The notes: generated from the sequence alone by a model not told the origin. 64,000 nt of DNA from Arthrobacter sp. Soil764 (GCF_001428075.1 NZ_LMSI01000025.1:155463-219462); one strand, 5' to 3'; shown: positions 25,206-34,562, counted from the first letter of the stretch. Numbers and translations: made by a program.

Positions 25206-26402
25206 TCAGGCTGCTGCCTCGGCACGGCTGGCGACGAAGGCACCCACGCACGCTTCGACGTCGTCCGCTGAATGTGCAGCTGACAGCTGCACCCGGATCC
25301 TCGCGGCACCCCGCGGGACCACGGGGAAGCTGAAGGCCGTGACGAAGACGCCGTGCTGCAGCATGCGGTCAGCCACCTTGGCGGCCATCACGGCGTCACC
25401 AAACATCACCGGCACGATGGCGTGTTCCCCGGGAAGCAGGTCGAAGCCCTCCTCGGTCATGCGGCGGCGGAAGAGTTCGGCGTTTTCGAACAGGCGGCGG
25501 CGCAGGCCCGCCGAGTTTTCCACCAGGTCCAGCGCCTTGAGGGTGGCGGCCACAATGGCGGGGGCCAGGGAGTTGGAGAACAGGTAGGGCCGGGCCTTCT
25601 GCCGCAGCATGGCAACGATCTCCCTGCGGCCAGAAACATAACCGCCCGACGCCCCGCCCAGGGCCTTGCCGAACGTGCCGGTGTAGATATCCACCCGGTG
25701 TGACACCCCGGCATGTTCAGGAGTGCCCGCCCCGGTGGAACCCATGAAGCCCACGGCATGCGAGTCATCCACCATCACCAGGGCGTCGTATTTCTCGGCC
25801 AGATCGCAGATGGCTTCCAGCGGGGCCAGGTAGCCGTCCATGGAAAACACGCCGTCCGTGACGATGATCTTCCGGCGGGCGTCCTGCGCCTCCTGCAGCC
25901 GGGCCTCGAGGTCTGCCATGTCCTGGTTGGCGTAACGGTAGCGGCGGGCCTTGCACAGGCGGATGCCGTCGATGATGGAGGCGTGGTTGAGGGCGTCGGA
26001 AATGACCGCATCCTCGGGACCGAAGAGGGATTCGAAGACGCCGCCGTTGGCGTCGAAGCAGCTGGAAAACAGGATGGTGTCTTCGGTCCCCAGGAACTTG
26101 GAGACCCGGGCCTCAAGTTCCAGGTGCAGGTCCTGGGTTCCGCAGATGAAACGGACACTGGCCATGCCGAAGCCGCGCTCATCCATGGCAGCCTTGGCGG
26201 CCTTGATGATGTCCGGGTGGTCCGCCAGGCCCAGGTAGTTGTTCGCGCAGAAGTTCAGCACGTCCGCGCCCGGGCCGCCGATCCGGCCGGCCGTGATGTG
26301 GCTGGACTGCGGCGAGCTGATGCTGCGTTCGGTCTTGTAGAGCCCGGCGGTGCGGATTTCTTCCAGCTCGTCGTGGAGCTGGTCCTTGATGGAGGTGTAC
26401 AT
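25206..26402 (-). CDS. kbl: glycine C-acetyltransferase (2-amino-3-ketobutyrate CoA ligase)
   Basis: 398 residues of the alpha-oxoamine synthase family. It splits 2-amino-3-ketobutyrate with CoA to glycine and acetyl-CoA, using PLP. NFCANNYLGLADHP, FGMASVRFICGTQDLH, the DDSHAVGFMG block and the PLP lysine in TGTFGKALGGASGG are typical. It starts 9 bp after the tdh stop, so Tdh and Kbl are made together and complete threonine-to-glycine conversion. Confidence 0.96.
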   Translation of the reverse strand: MYTSIKDQLHDELEEIRTAGLYKTERSISSPQSSHITAGRIGGPGADVLNFCANNYLGLADHPDIIKAAKAAMDERGFGMASVRFICGTQDLHLELEARVSKFLGTEDTILFSSCFDANGGVFESLFGPEDAVISDALNHASIIDGIRLCKARRYRYANQDMADLEARLQEAQDARRKIIVTDGVFSMDGYLAPLEAICDLAEKYDALVMVDDSHAVGFMGSTGAGTPEHAGVSHRVDIYTGTFGKALGGASGGYVSGRREIVAMLRQKARPYLFSNSLAPAIVAATLKALDLVENSAGLRRRLFENAELFRRRMTEEGFDLLPGEHAIVPVMFGDAVMAAKVADRMLQHGVFVTAFSFPVVPRGAARIRVQLSAAHSADDVEACVGAFVASRAEAAA

Positions 26403-26411
26403 GGGTTTTCC

Positions 26412-27458
26412 TTACAGTCGGGTCCAGTCGAGGACAACTTTGCCGCCCACGCCGCTGCGGGCAATGTCGAAGCCCTTCTCCCACTCGGTGGCCGGCAGCG
26501 TATCGGTGACCACGGCGGAGATGCCCGCGTGCAGGACCGGGTTGGAGGAGAGCATGGCGCTCATGGCGTACCAGGTTTCGTACATCTCGCGGCCATAGAT
26601 GCCTTTGAGGGTCAGCATGTGGGTGACCACCTTGCCCCAGTCAATGGTGATCTCCTGGCTGGGCAGCCCCAGCATGGCGATCCGGCCGCCGTGGTTCATG
26701 TTGTCGATCATCTCAGGCAGGGCGGAAGGGTGGCCTGACATTTCCATTCCGACGTCGAAGCCTTCGCGCATGCCGAGCTCGCGCTGGGCGTCGCGGACGC
26801 GGGTGGTGGAGACGTCGATGGCAAGGTCCGCCCCGAGCTGCCGGGCCAGGTCCAGCCTCGGCTTGGAAACGTCCGTGATGGCAATCTTGCGTGCCCCTGC
26901 GTGCCGGGCGACCGCGATGGCCATCAGGCCGATGGGGCCGGCGCCCGTGATCAGGACGTCCTCCCCCACCAGCGGGAAGCTCAGGGCTGTGTGGGTAGCG
27001 TTGCCGAACGGGTCGAAGATGGCGCCGAGTTCCGGGGTGACGGAGGGGTCGTGGTGGACCCAGACGTTGGTTTCGGGAATCACCACGTACTCGGCGAAGG
27101 CACCGTCGCGCTGGACTCCCACGCTGACAGTGTGAATGCACATCTGGCGCCGCCCGGCCCGGCAGTTGCGGCAAATGCCGCACACCACGTGGCCTTCACC
27201 GGAGACCCGGTCACCCACTTTGACGTCGCGGACATCTTCCCCCACCTCCACCACTTCGCCGTAGAACTCGTGGCCGGCAATGAGGGGCGCTTCGATGATC
27301 CCCTGGGCCCAGGAGTCCCAGGACTGGATGTGCAGGTCCGTGCCGCAGATCCCCGTGGTCATGACCCGGATCTTCACGTCCGCCGGGCCGGCCTCAGGCT
27401 CGGGCCGGTCAACGAGTTCGAAACCGGCGTGCGGGCCGGCCTTGTAGAGGGCCTTCAT
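26412..27458 (-). CDS. tdh: L-threonine 3-dehydrogenase
   Basis: 348 residues, zinc-dependent medium-chain dehydrogenase. It oxidises L-threonine to 2-amino-3-ketobutyrate with NAD. The catalytic zinc region is TTGICGTDLHI and GHEFYGEVVEVGEDV, the structural zinc loop is CGICRNCRAGRRQMC, and the cofactor motif is GAGPIGLMAIAVARHAGA. It is the first gene of the tdh-kbl-oxidoreductase-hutI set and is divergent from a LysR-type gene 129 bp away, which is its likely regulator. Confidence 0.96.
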   Translation of the reverse strand: MKALYKAGPHAGFELVDRPEPEAGPADVKIRVMTTGICGTDLHIQSWDSWAQGIIEAPLIAGHEFYGEVVEVGEDVRDVKVGDRVSGEGHVVCGICRNCRAGRRQMCIHTVSVGVQRDGAFAEYVVIPETNVWVHHDPSVTPELGAIFDPFGNATHTALSFPLVGEDVLITGAGPIGLMAIAVARHAGARKIAITDVSKPRLDLARQLGADLAIDVSTTRVRDAQRELGMREGFDVGMEMSGHPSALPEMIDNMNHGGRIAMLGLPSQEITIDWGKVVTHMLTLKGIYGREMYETWYAMSAMLSSNPVLHAGISAVVTDTLPATEWEKGFDIARSGVGGKVVLDWTRL

Positions 27459-27522
27459 TGGCGTCCTTACTTCTTCGCGTGTAAATCAGAGGTCTTGTCC
27501 TCCTCATTGAAGCCCTGGGAAA

Positions 27523-27581
27523 GCATTAGCACAACAAGGATCTTCTCAATCGACGGTGTAGTGACAGCTAATGATTAGACT
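27523..27581. promoter_or_regulatory. inverted repeat and -10 element between tdh and LysR gene
   Basis: GCATTAGC (27523-27530) is mirrored by GCTAATG (27567-27573), a possible pair of LysR half-sites. TAGACT (27576-27581) lies 6 bp before the GTG start at 27588, placing transcription start at or next to the start codon. Confidence 0.4.
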
Positions 27582-27587
27582 GGGAGC

Positions 27588-28499
27588 GTGGAAGTACATC
27601 AGCTGGAGATCCTGCGCGAACTGGGAGCACTCGGAAGCGTCAAGGCCGTGGCAGACACACTCATGGTCACTCCTTCGGCCGTCTCGCAGCAACTGGCCCA
27701 CCTGCAGCGGACGGTCGAGGTGCCCCTGACGCGCAAGGAGGGCCGGAACCTGGTGCTTACGGAAGCCGGACAGGTACTCGCGGACGCAGGCGCCGCCGTC
27801 GTCAGTGCCATGGCCGACGCCCGCGGCGCCCTGAGCACCTATCACCAGTCGCCGGCGGGCCGGGTGACCCTCAGCGGGTTCCACAGCGCCGGGCAGGCGT
27901 TGTTTGCGCCGCTGGCACGGATGCTGGACCGGCCGGAGCACCCGCGGATCGAACTGTCCGACGAGGACGTGGCCCAGCAGGACTTCCCTGCCCTCACGGC
28001 GCGGTACGACTTGGTCCTGGCGCACCGCATGGACCACAGTCCCCGCTGGCCCGCAGAACGGGTGGCTGTGATCCCGCTGGCGCACGAACCCCTTGACGTG
28101 GCACTGCCCGCCGCCCACCCGTTGGCGCAAAAGGACACGGTCACGGCGGACGACGTGGGCGCCGAGGCCTGGGTGACCAGCCACCCCGGCTACTCCCCCG
28201 CCGACGTCCTGTCCGCCGTCGCTGCCGTCTCCAGCCGCGAGCCGAACATTGTCCACCGCATCAACGACTACTCCACGGTGGCGGCGCTGGTTGCCGCCGG
28301 CGGCGTGGTGGGCCTGCTGCCCAGGTATACGGCAGGGCCGGTCCTCAACCCGGACATCGTGCTGCGGCCGCTGGAGGGCATCAGCACGCGCCGCAGGATC
28401 GACCTGCTGGCCAGGCCCGAAAACCTGAAGCGCCGGGCCGTGGTGATGGTCTGCGAGGCCCTGGAAGACATCATGGCCGGGCTGGTGCGGCAGGGCTGA
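27588..28499 (+). CDS. LysR-family transcriptional regulator
   Basis: 303 residues. The N-terminal HTH is VHQLEILRELGALGSVKAVA and TPSAVSQQLAHLQ, followed by a LysR effector domain (GRVTLSGFHSAGQALFAPLA onward). The start is GTG 27588, with a -10-like hexamer so close that the mRNA may be leaderless. It is divergent from tdh and so probably controls threonine degradation. It is convergent with the DUF5666-like gene. Confidence 0.86.
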   Translation: MEVHQLEILRELGALGSVKAVADTLMVTPSAVSQQLAHLQRTVEVPLTRKEGRNLVLTEAGQVLADAGAAVVSAMADARGALSTYHQSPAGRVTLSGFHSAGQALFAPLARMLDRPEHPRIELSDEDVAQQDFPALTARYDLVLAHRMDHSPRWPAERVAVIPLAHEPLDVALPAAHPLAQKDTVTADDVGAEAWVTSHPGYSPADVLSAVAAVSSREPNIVHRINDYSTVAALVAAGGVVGLLPRYTAGPVLNPDIVLRPLEGISTRRRIDLLARPENLKRRAVVMVCEALEDIMAGLVRQG

Positions 28500-28507
28500 G
28501 CCGGGCC

Positions 28508-28529
28508 GTCCGGATTAAGAACGCCGGAC
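28508..28529. terminator. hairpin in convergent gap
   Basis: GTCCGG / CCGGAC with a 10-nt loop, between the stops of the LysR gene and the DUF5666-like gene. It is short and has no T-run, so only a possible shared terminator. Confidence 0.4.
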
Positions 28530-28547
28530 CGGGCAGGGATGCAGGCC

Positions 28548-29258
28548 TTACGCCCCGTCGTCGTCCTGGTGGTTGCCGTCGTCCTGGTGGTTGCCCTGGC
28601 CCATCTTGTGTCCCAGGCCGTGGCCGCGTCCCAAGCCCCTTCCCAAGCCAAGGCCCGGCCCGTCACCGGCACCCTTCACAACCCGCCCGGCGGTGGCCTT
28701 GTCCCCGTCCTTCACGCCCGAGATGCGTACGGTGTCCCCCACGGCGATGTCCGTGATGGTTCCGTCCGCCGGCTTAAGCCGCTTGCCGCCGTCGCCTGTA
28801 GCATTTGGGCCGTTTGTCCCTGAGCCGCTTGTCCCTGAACCATCCGCGGCCGGGGCAGGTATAACGGTGATCTTTGTATCACCGTTCACCGTGTACGTCT
28901 GGGAGAAGCCGTCCTCGCTCTTGACGGTAATGGCCGAATCGCTGACCGATTCCACGGTTCCGCGCTGTTCCAGCTTGGTCTGGAAGGTTCCGTCGGGGTT
29001 CTTGACCACGCCCTCGCCATGGAGCGGCTGCGGTCGCTGGGCCTTCCTGTCCAGTTTGTCCTGCTGGCCGGGTGCCGTGGCCTTCCCGGGCGCCTTTTCC
29101 TGGCCCGGCGCTGACTGGCCGGGTGCCGCCTGGGAGGGCGACGGCGCGGGCGTGCCGGTGGCCGACCAGGCCAGGGCGGCTCCCGTGCCCGACAAGGCCA
29201 GGGCCACTGCCCCGGCCAGCGCTGCCTTGCGCACTTTCAGCGGGTCCCCAACAAACAT
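28548..29258 (-). CDS. exported DUF5666-like protein
   Basis: 236 residues from ATG 29258, chosen because GGAGGAG lies 5-6 nt upstream; a GTG 15 bp earlier is less likely. An N-terminal membrane segment or signal peptide (LAGAVALALSGTGAALAW) is followed by a Pro/Gln/Ala-rich linker. Two beta-rich repeats follow: GTVESVSDSAITVKSEDG-like, then DGTITDIAVGDTVRISG. The tail is Gly/His/Asp rich with a repeated NHQDDG unit. DUF5666 repeats occur in exported proteins of unknown role. Confidence 0.75.
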   Translation of the reverse strand: MFVGDPLKVRKAALAGAVALALSGTGAALAWSATGTPAPSPSQAAPGQSAPGQEKAPGKATAPGQQDKLDRKAQRPQPLHGEGVVKNPDGTFQTKLEQRGTVESVSDSAITVKSEDGFSQTYTVNGDTKITVIPAPAADGSGTSGSGTNGPNATGDGGKRLKPADGTITDIAVGDTVRISGVKDGDKATAGRVVKGAGDGPGLGLGRGLGRGHGLGHKMGQGNHQDDGNHQDDDGA

Positions 29259-29392
29259 GTCTGTCTCCTCCACAGCTCCAGTACGGCCAGGTCAGCGCCC
29301 AGAGCCGCATCCTGCGCATCAGTCTAGGGCCGCACTCCGTTGCTGGAAATAAGTACTTTGGCCGCATGCGCACATGAGTACTTAAAGCAAAA

Positions 29393-29452
29393 AACTGGGT
29401 AGCAGCAGGTGTCGTTATGAGTCCTCAAAACGACACCTGCTGCTACCCAGTT
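29393..29452 (-). terminator. gatB terminator; palindromic repeat, copy 2
   Basis: A 28-bp stem with one mismatch (29393-29420 / 29425-29452) and a 4-nt loop, starting 13 bp after the gatB stop. On the minus strand it is followed by a run of six T (AGTTTTTTGC), a classic intrinsic terminator. The core 22-bp arms match copy 1 at 2336-2383 with compensating changes. Confidence 0.85.
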
Positions 29453-29464
29453 GGGTGGGAAAGG

Positions 29465-30973
29465 CTAGACGGTGACGCCCAGCTTCTCCAGGATCAGTTC
29501 CTTCACGCGGCCGGCATCGGCCTGCCCGCGGGTGGCCTTCATGACCGCGCCAACGATGGCACCGACGGCCTGGACCTTGCCGCCGCGGATCTTCTCCGCG
29601 ACGCCGGGCTGGGCAGCCAGTGCGGCGTCGATGGCTTCCAGGAGGGGCCCGTCGTCGGACACCACGGCGAGGCCGCGCTTTTCGACGATCTCTTCAGGGC
29701 TGCCCTCGCCGGCGAGCACGCCGTCCAGCACCTGGGTAGCCATCTTGTTGTTGATCTTGCCGGCTTCCACCATCCGGCTGAGCTCCACGATGGTGGCGGG
29801 CTGGACGCCCAACTGGCCGGGGTCAACGTCGGCGGCCTTGGCGCGGCCCACGATCTCGCCCATCCACCACTTGCGGGCCACGGACGCCGAAGCGCCGGCC
29901 GCGATGGTTTCCTCGATCTCATCCAGGACGCCGGCGTTCACCACGTCGCGGAATTCCAGGTCCGAGTAGCCCCAGTCCGCCTTGAGGCGCTTGCGGCGCT
30001 CGGCCGGGGGCTCGGGCAGCGTGGCGCGCAGTTCCTCCACCCATTCGCGGGAGGCAACCACGGGGACCAAATCCGGTTCCGGGAAGTAGCGGTAGTCGTC
30101 CGCGTCGGACTTGGGCCGGCCCGAGGTGGTGGTGCGGGTGTCCTCGTGCCAGTGCCGGGTCTCCTGCACCACAGGGCTGCCGGAGTCCAGGACGGCGGCG
30201 TGGCGCTGGATTTCGTAGCGGACGGCGTGTTCGACGGCGCGCAGCGAGTTAACGTTCTTGGTTTCGGACCGGATGCCGAACCGTTCGCGCCCGTGCGGGC
30301 GGAGCGAGACGTTGGCATCGCACCGCACGTTGCCGCGTTCCATGCGGGCATCGGAGACACCCAGGTTCTTCACGATCTCGCGGATGGCGGCCACGTACGC
30401 CTTGGCCAGTTCCGGCGCCCGCGAACCGGCACCTTCGATGGGCTTGGTGACAATTTCCACCAGCGGAACACCGGCGCGGTTGTAATCCACCAGGGAGAAG
30501 TCGGCGCCGTGGATGCGGCCGGTGGCGCCGCCCATGTGGGTCAGCTTTCCGGCGTCCTCCTCCATGTGCGCGCGCTCGATATCCACGCGGAACACGGTGC
30601 CGTCCTCGAGTTCAACGTCCAGGTAGCCGTCGTAGGCGATGGGCTCGTCGTACTGGGAGGTCTGGAAGTTCTTGGGGGTGTCCGGGTAGAAGTAGTTCTT
30701 CCGGGCGAACCGGCAGGATTCGGCGATCTTGCAGTTCAGTGCCAGGCCGATCTTGATGGAGGACTCCACCGCCGTCTTGTTGACCACGGGCAGGACGCCC
30801 GGCATGCCCAGGTCCACCTCGTTGACGTTGGTGTTGGGCTCGTCACCGAAGACGTTGGGGGCCGAGGAGAACATCTTGGTCTTGGTGTTGAGCTCCACGT
30901 GGACCTCGAAGCCCAGGACGGGGTCGTACTTCTCCATGGCCTCGTCGAAGCTCAGGATTGCCTCGGTGTTCAT
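29465..30973 (-). CDS. gatB: Asp-tRNA(Asn)/Glu-tRNA(Gln) amidotransferase subunit B
   Basis: 502 residues. It is the tRNA-binding, kinase-like subunit of GatCAB, which converts Glu-tRNA(Gln) and Asp-tRNA(Asn) to the amide forms. LGFEVHVELNT near the start, IGLALNCKI, RKNYFYPDTPKNFQ, the DYNRAGVPLVEIV block and the C-terminal helical YqeY-like tail are family features. The ATG at 30973 overlaps the gatA stop by one base (TAATG), so translation is coupled. A strong terminator follows. Confidence 0.97.
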   Translation of the reverse strand: MNTEAILSFDEAMEKYDPVLGFEVHVELNTKTKMFSSAPNVFGDEPNTNVNEVDLGMPGVLPVVNKTAVESSIKIGLALNCKIAESCRFARKNYFYPDTPKNFQTSQYDEPIAYDGYLDVELEDGTVFRVDIERAHMEEDAGKLTHMGGATGRIHGADFSLVDYNRAGVPLVEIVTKPIEGAGSRAPELAKAYVAAIREIVKNLGVSDARMERGNVRCDANVSLRPHGRERFGIRSETKNVNSLRAVEHAVRYEIQRHAAVLDSGSPVVQETRHWHEDTRTTTSGRPKSDADDYRYFPEPDLVPVVASREWVEELRATLPEPPAERRKRLKADWGYSDLEFRDVVNAGVLDEIEETIAAGASASVARKWWMGEIVGRAKAADVDPGQLGVQPATIVELSRMVEAGKINNKMATQVLDGVLAGEGSPEEIVEKRGLAVVSDDGPLLEAIDAALAAQPGVAEKIRGGKVQAVGAIVGAVMKATRGQADAGRVKELILEKLGVTV

Positions 30974-32547
30974 TATTTTGCCTCCTGGGTTTCGAGGGTG
31001 ACGGCTGCGGCGAGCTCGGGAGCCTGGGCCAGCAGCGGGCCGCCCCACTTGGCTTCAAGCAGCGATTCCAGGACCGCGCCCACCCGGTAGAGGCGGGCGT
31101 CCTCGCGGGCCGGGGCCAGCAGCTGGATGCCGACGGGCAGTCCGTCCTCGTCGGCCAGGCCGCCGGGAAGTGACAGGCCGGGAACACCTGCAAGGTTGGC
31201 GGGGATGGTGGCGACGTCGTTCAGGTACATCGCCAGGGGATCGTCCAGTTTTTCGCCTAGCGGGAAAGCCGTGGTGGGGGCGGTGGGCGAGATCAGGACG
31301 TCGGCCTGTTCAAAGGCGGCGTCAAAGTCCCGCTGGACCAGCGTGCGCACCTTCTGGGCGGAGCCGTAGTACGCGTCATAGTAGCCCGCGGACAGGGCGT
31401 AGGTGCCCAGGATGATGCGGCGCTTGACTTCGTCGCCGAAGCCGGCGGCGCGGGTGGCACCCATGACGCGTTCGATGGTCATGGGACCGTCCTCGGGGAG
31501 GACGCGCAGGCCGTACCGGACGCCGTCGAACTTGGCCAGGTTGGAGGAGGCCTCGGACGGCATGATCAGGTAGTAGGCGCCCAGGGCGTACTGGAAGTTG
31601 GGGCAGGAGACCTCCACGATCTCTGCACCGGCTTCCTTAAGCAGCTCCAGGGCGTCATTGAAGCGGTATTCGACGCCGGCCTGGTAGCCCTCGCCGTGCA
31701 GTTCCTTGATGATGCCGATCCGCAGGCCCTCCACGTTGCCAGTCTTTGCGGCGGCGACGAGGTCAGCGAGCGGGTCCGGCAAGGAGGTGGAGTCACGGGG
31801 ATCGTGGCCGCCGATGACCTGATGCAGCAGGGCGGAGTCCAGGACGGTGCGGGTTACGGGGCCGATCTGGTCCAGCGAGGAGGCCATGGCGATGGCGCCG
31901 TAGCGGGAGACGCTGCCGTAGGTGGGCTTCACGCCAACGGTTCCCGTGACGGCACCGGGCTGGCGGATGGAGCCGCCGGTGTCCGTCCCCAGGGCGAGGG
32001 GTGCTTCGAATGCGGCAACGGCAGCAGCCGAGCCACCGCCGGAACCGCCAGGGATCCGGTCCAGGTCCCATGGGTTGCGGGTGGGGCCGTAGGCCGAGTG
32101 CTCGGTGGAGGAGCCCATGGCGAATTCGTCCAGGTTGGTCTTGCCCAGGATGGGCATCTTCGCGGCGCGCAGGCGCTCCACCACGGTTGCGTCGTACGGG
32201 CTGTGCCAGCCTTCGAGGATCTTCGAGCCCGCGGTGGTGGGCTGTCCAACGGTGACGATGAGGTCCTTGACGGCGATGGGGACGCCGGCGAGGACGTGCA
32301 GTGCCTCGGCCTCAGCGCCGCCGGCGGCACGGATGGCGTCCACCTCGGCGGCGACGGCGAGCGCTTCCTCCGCGTTGACGTGCAGGTACGCGTTGACCAG
32401 GCCGTCCACGGCGGCGATGCGGTCCAGGTAGGCCTGGGTAACTTCGACGGCGGTGACCTCGCCGGCAGCGAGCTTCCCGGCAAGTTCGGCGGCGGACAGG
32501 CGGATCAGGGTGTCGGCGCTGGTGCCGGCGGTGTTCTGTTCAGTCAT
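30973..32547 (-). CDS. gatA: Asp-tRNA(Asn)/Glu-tRNA(Gln) amidotransferase subunit A
   Basis: 524 residues, amidase-signature family. It releases ammonia from glutamine for the transamidation. The Ser-cisSer-Lys triad is in VAVKDLIVT, RIPGGSGGGSAAAVAA and GTDTGGSIRQPGA. GSSTEHSAYGPTRNPW is GatA-specific. It starts 2 bp after the gatC stop and overlaps gatB by one base, forming a gatC-gatA-gatB operon. Confidence 0.97.
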   Translation of the reverse strand: MTEQNTAGTSADTLIRLSAAELAGKLAAGEVTAVEVTQAYLDRIAAVDGLVNAYLHVNAEEALAVAAEVDAIRAAGGAEAEALHVLAGVPIAVKDLIVTVGQPTTAGSKILEGWHSPYDATVVERLRAAKMPILGKTNLDEFAMGSSTEHSAYGPTRNPWDLDRIPGGSGGGSAAAVAAFEAPLALGTDTGGSIRQPGAVTGTVGVKPTYGSVSRYGAIAMASSLDQIGPVTRTVLDSALLHQVIGGHDPRDSTSLPDPLADLVAAAKTGNVEGLRIGIIKELHGEGYQAGVEYRFNDALELLKEAGAEIVEVSCPNFQYALGAYYLIMPSEASSNLAKFDGVRYGLRVLPEDGPMTIERVMGATRAAGFGDEVKRRIILGTYALSAGYYDAYYGSAQKVRTLVQRDFDAAFEQADVLISPTAPTTAFPLGEKLDDPLAMYLNDVATIPANLAGVPGLSLPGGLADEDGLPVGIQLLAPAREDARLYRVGAVLESLLEAKWGGPLLAQAPELAAAVTLETQEAK

Positions 32548-32549
32548 GG

Positions 32550-32846
32550 TTATGCCTCATCCAGGATGGCCGGGACCTTGAAACGGTTGTCATCGGAGTC
32601 CGGGGCGCCGGAGAGTGCCTGTTCCGCCGTGAAGGTGTGCCCCACAACGTCCTCGCGGAAGACGTTGGTGAGCGGAATGGGGTGGGAGGTGGCCGGGACG
32701 TCATCCCCGGCGGCCTCGCTGACGGACTTGACCGAATCAACGATGACGGCCAGCTCGCCGGCCATCCTGTCCAGCTCTTCAGCACTCATCTCGATGTGAG
32801 CGAGCCGCGCGAGATGCGCGACGTCGTCACGGTTGATCGCAGCCAT
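32550..32846 (-). CDS. gatC: Asp-tRNA(Asn)/Glu-tRNA(Gln) amidotransferase subunit C
   Basis: 98 residues, normal for GatC. It begins INRDDVAHLARLAHIEMSAEE and ends in LSGAPDSDDNRFKVPAIL, both conserved. It stabilises GatA on the complex. ATG 32846 is chosen because homology starts there; the frame is open 219 bp further upstream without meaning. It is the first gene of the gat operon. Confidence 0.96.
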   Translation of the reverse strand: MAAINRDDVAHLARLAHIEMSAEELDRMAGELAVIVDSVKSVSEAAGDDVPATSHPIPLTNVFREDVVGHTFTAEQALSGAPDSDDNRFKVPAILDEA

Positions 32847-32904
32847 GGATCTCCCCTGCAAAGTTCGAATTGTTTTCCGATCCAGTCTAGTGCGGAAACG
32901 AAGA

Positions 32905-32942
32905 TGCCCGTCTGACGGCCCCCAGCGGGCGTCAGACGGGCA
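32905..32942 (-). terminator. terminator after the CitMHS gene
   Basis: Perfect 13-bp stem TGCCCGTCTGACG / CGTCAGACGGGCA, reading ATCTTCGTTTCC afterward on the minus strand. It separates the CitMHS transporter gene from the gat operon. Confidence 0.75.
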
Positions 32943-32992
32943 CCTTCGAGACCCGGTCCTGCCACGGGGGCAGGAGCGCGGGCAGCTAAAGA

Positions 32993-34447
32993 CTAACCGA
33001 TTCCAATGGCTCCAGTCAGCAGTCCGACGCCAAGCATTACCAGGGAGATGACCGCGGTGCGCCACAGGACCTTCTTGTGGTGGTCGCCGAGGTCCACTTT
33101 GGCCAGCGACACCAGCAGCAGGATGGCAGGAACCAGCGGGCTCTGCAGGTGGAACGGCTGGCCGGTGATGGAGGCACGGGCCATGTCAGCAGCGCCCACC
33201 CCGTAGTGCGCTGCAGTCTCGCTCAGGACCGGCAGGACGCCGAAGTAGAACGCGTCATTGCTCATGAAGAACGTCATGGGGATGCTCAGGATGCCGGTAA
33301 TGACGGCCATGAACGGGCCCATCGAGGACGGGATGATCTGGACCAGCCAGGCGGACATCGCCTCCACCATGCCCGTGCCCTTGAGGACACCGGTGAGGAC
33401 GGCGGCGGCCATGACCATGCTGACCACGGCAACGATGGACGGTGCATGTGCGATCAGCTGGGCGCCCTGGTCCTTGACCTTGGGGAAGTTGACCAGCAGG
33501 GCGATGGCGGCGCCCACCATGAACACGAACGGCAGCGGGATGATGTTGGCCACGAGGACCACCATGACAGCGACAGTCAGGGCCAGGTTGAACCAGAACA
33601 GCTTGGGACGCAGGGTGCTTCGGTTGGGGTCCAGGGCGGTGTCCGCCATGGCGGAGTCGTGATCGTCCACCAGGGTTTCGGTGCGCTCCAGGACAGCCAC
33701 GGATCCACCGGTGGGGGCTGCGCCGCCGGGGTTGCCGCCCTTGCGCCCACGGCCGGTGCCGGAGGCAGTTGCGGAGGTGCCGCCGTCGAACTCTTCTGCA
33801 GTGTCCGGGACGCCCCAGATCTCGGGTGCGGTGGCACGGAGGCGGTTGCGCTCCTGCAGGCCCAGCAGCCAGGCGAAGGCGAAGACGACCACCAGGCCGG
33901 CCACCAGGGACGGGATCATGGGGACGAAGACGTCGTTGACGTCGATCTTCAGGGCGGTGGCGGCGCGGGCGGTGGGGCCGCCCCACGGAAGGATGTTCAT
34001 GGTGCCGTTGGCCAGGCCGGCCACGCAGGTGAGGACCACCGGGCTCATCTTGAGGCGCAGGTAGACCGGCAGCATGGCGGCGGTGGTGAGGATGAACGTG
34101 GTGGATCCATCGCCATCCAGCGACACGGCGGCCGCCAGGATGGCGGTGCCCAGGACAACCTTGGCGGGGTCGTTGCCCAGCTTGCGGAGGATGAACTTCA
34201 TCAGCGGGTCAAAGAGCCCGACGTCGATCATCAGGCCGAAGTAGATGATGGCGAACATCAGCAGCGCGGCCGTGGAGGTCATGGACTTCATGGAGTCCAT
34301 GACCATGTCGCCGATGCCGAGGCCGGCGCCGGCGAAAAGGCCAAAAACAGTAGGGACAATGATCAACGCCAGCACTGGCGTCAACTTCTTCGTCATGATC
34401 AGCACCATGAATACCGCGATCATGGCGAATCCAAGTATTACCAGCAC
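32993..34447 (-). CDS. CitMHS-family citrate transporter
   Basis: 484 residues with about 11-12 helices. The start MLVILGFAMIAVFMVLIMTKK and the loop blocks LDGDGSTTFILTTAAML and NILPWGGPTARAA fit CitMHS proteins, which import citrate (often as a metal complex) with protons. A long hydrophilic Gly/Thr/Asp-rich loop (about residues 205-275) divides the protein. It is divergent from a CitA/CitB-type two-component system, which probably switches it on with citrate or another di/tricarboxylate. Confidence 0.9.
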   Translation of the reverse strand: MLVILGFAMIAVFMVLIMTKKLTPVLALIIVPTVFGLFAGAGLGIGDMVMDSMKSMTSTAALLMFAIIYFGLMIDVGLFDPLMKFILRKLGNDPAKVVLGTAILAAAVSLDGDGSTTFILTTAAMLPVYLRLKMSPVVLTCVAGLANGTMNILPWGGPTARAATALKIDVNDVFVPMIPSLVAGLVVVFAFAWLLGLQERNRLRATAPEIWGVPDTAEEFDGGTSATASGTGRGRKGGNPGGAAPTGGSVAVLERTETLVDDHDSAMADTALDPNRSTLRPKLFWFNLALTVAVMVVLVANIIPLPFVFMVGAAIALLVNFPKVKDQGAQLIAHAPSIVAVVSMVMAAAVLTGVLKGTGMVEAMSAWLVQIIPSSMGPFMAVITGILSIPMTFFMSNDAFYFGVLPVLSETAAHYGVGAADMARASITGQPFHLQSPLVPAILLLVSLAKVDLGDHHKKVLWRTAVISLVMLGVGLLTGAIGIG

Positions 34448-34562
34448 AGCCGGCTCCTTCTTGTGAACGGCACCACAGCGTTGTGATGCGTGCTACAGAC
34501 TGTAGGGTGGCGTCCGTCACGGCAGTGCCTTTGGCTCAATTGATTGGCATACTGCTTATTGG

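Noticed and set aside
29417..31090. 557-residue + strand frame opposite gatB
   Set aside because: Antisense to a conserved gene; no recognisable motif.
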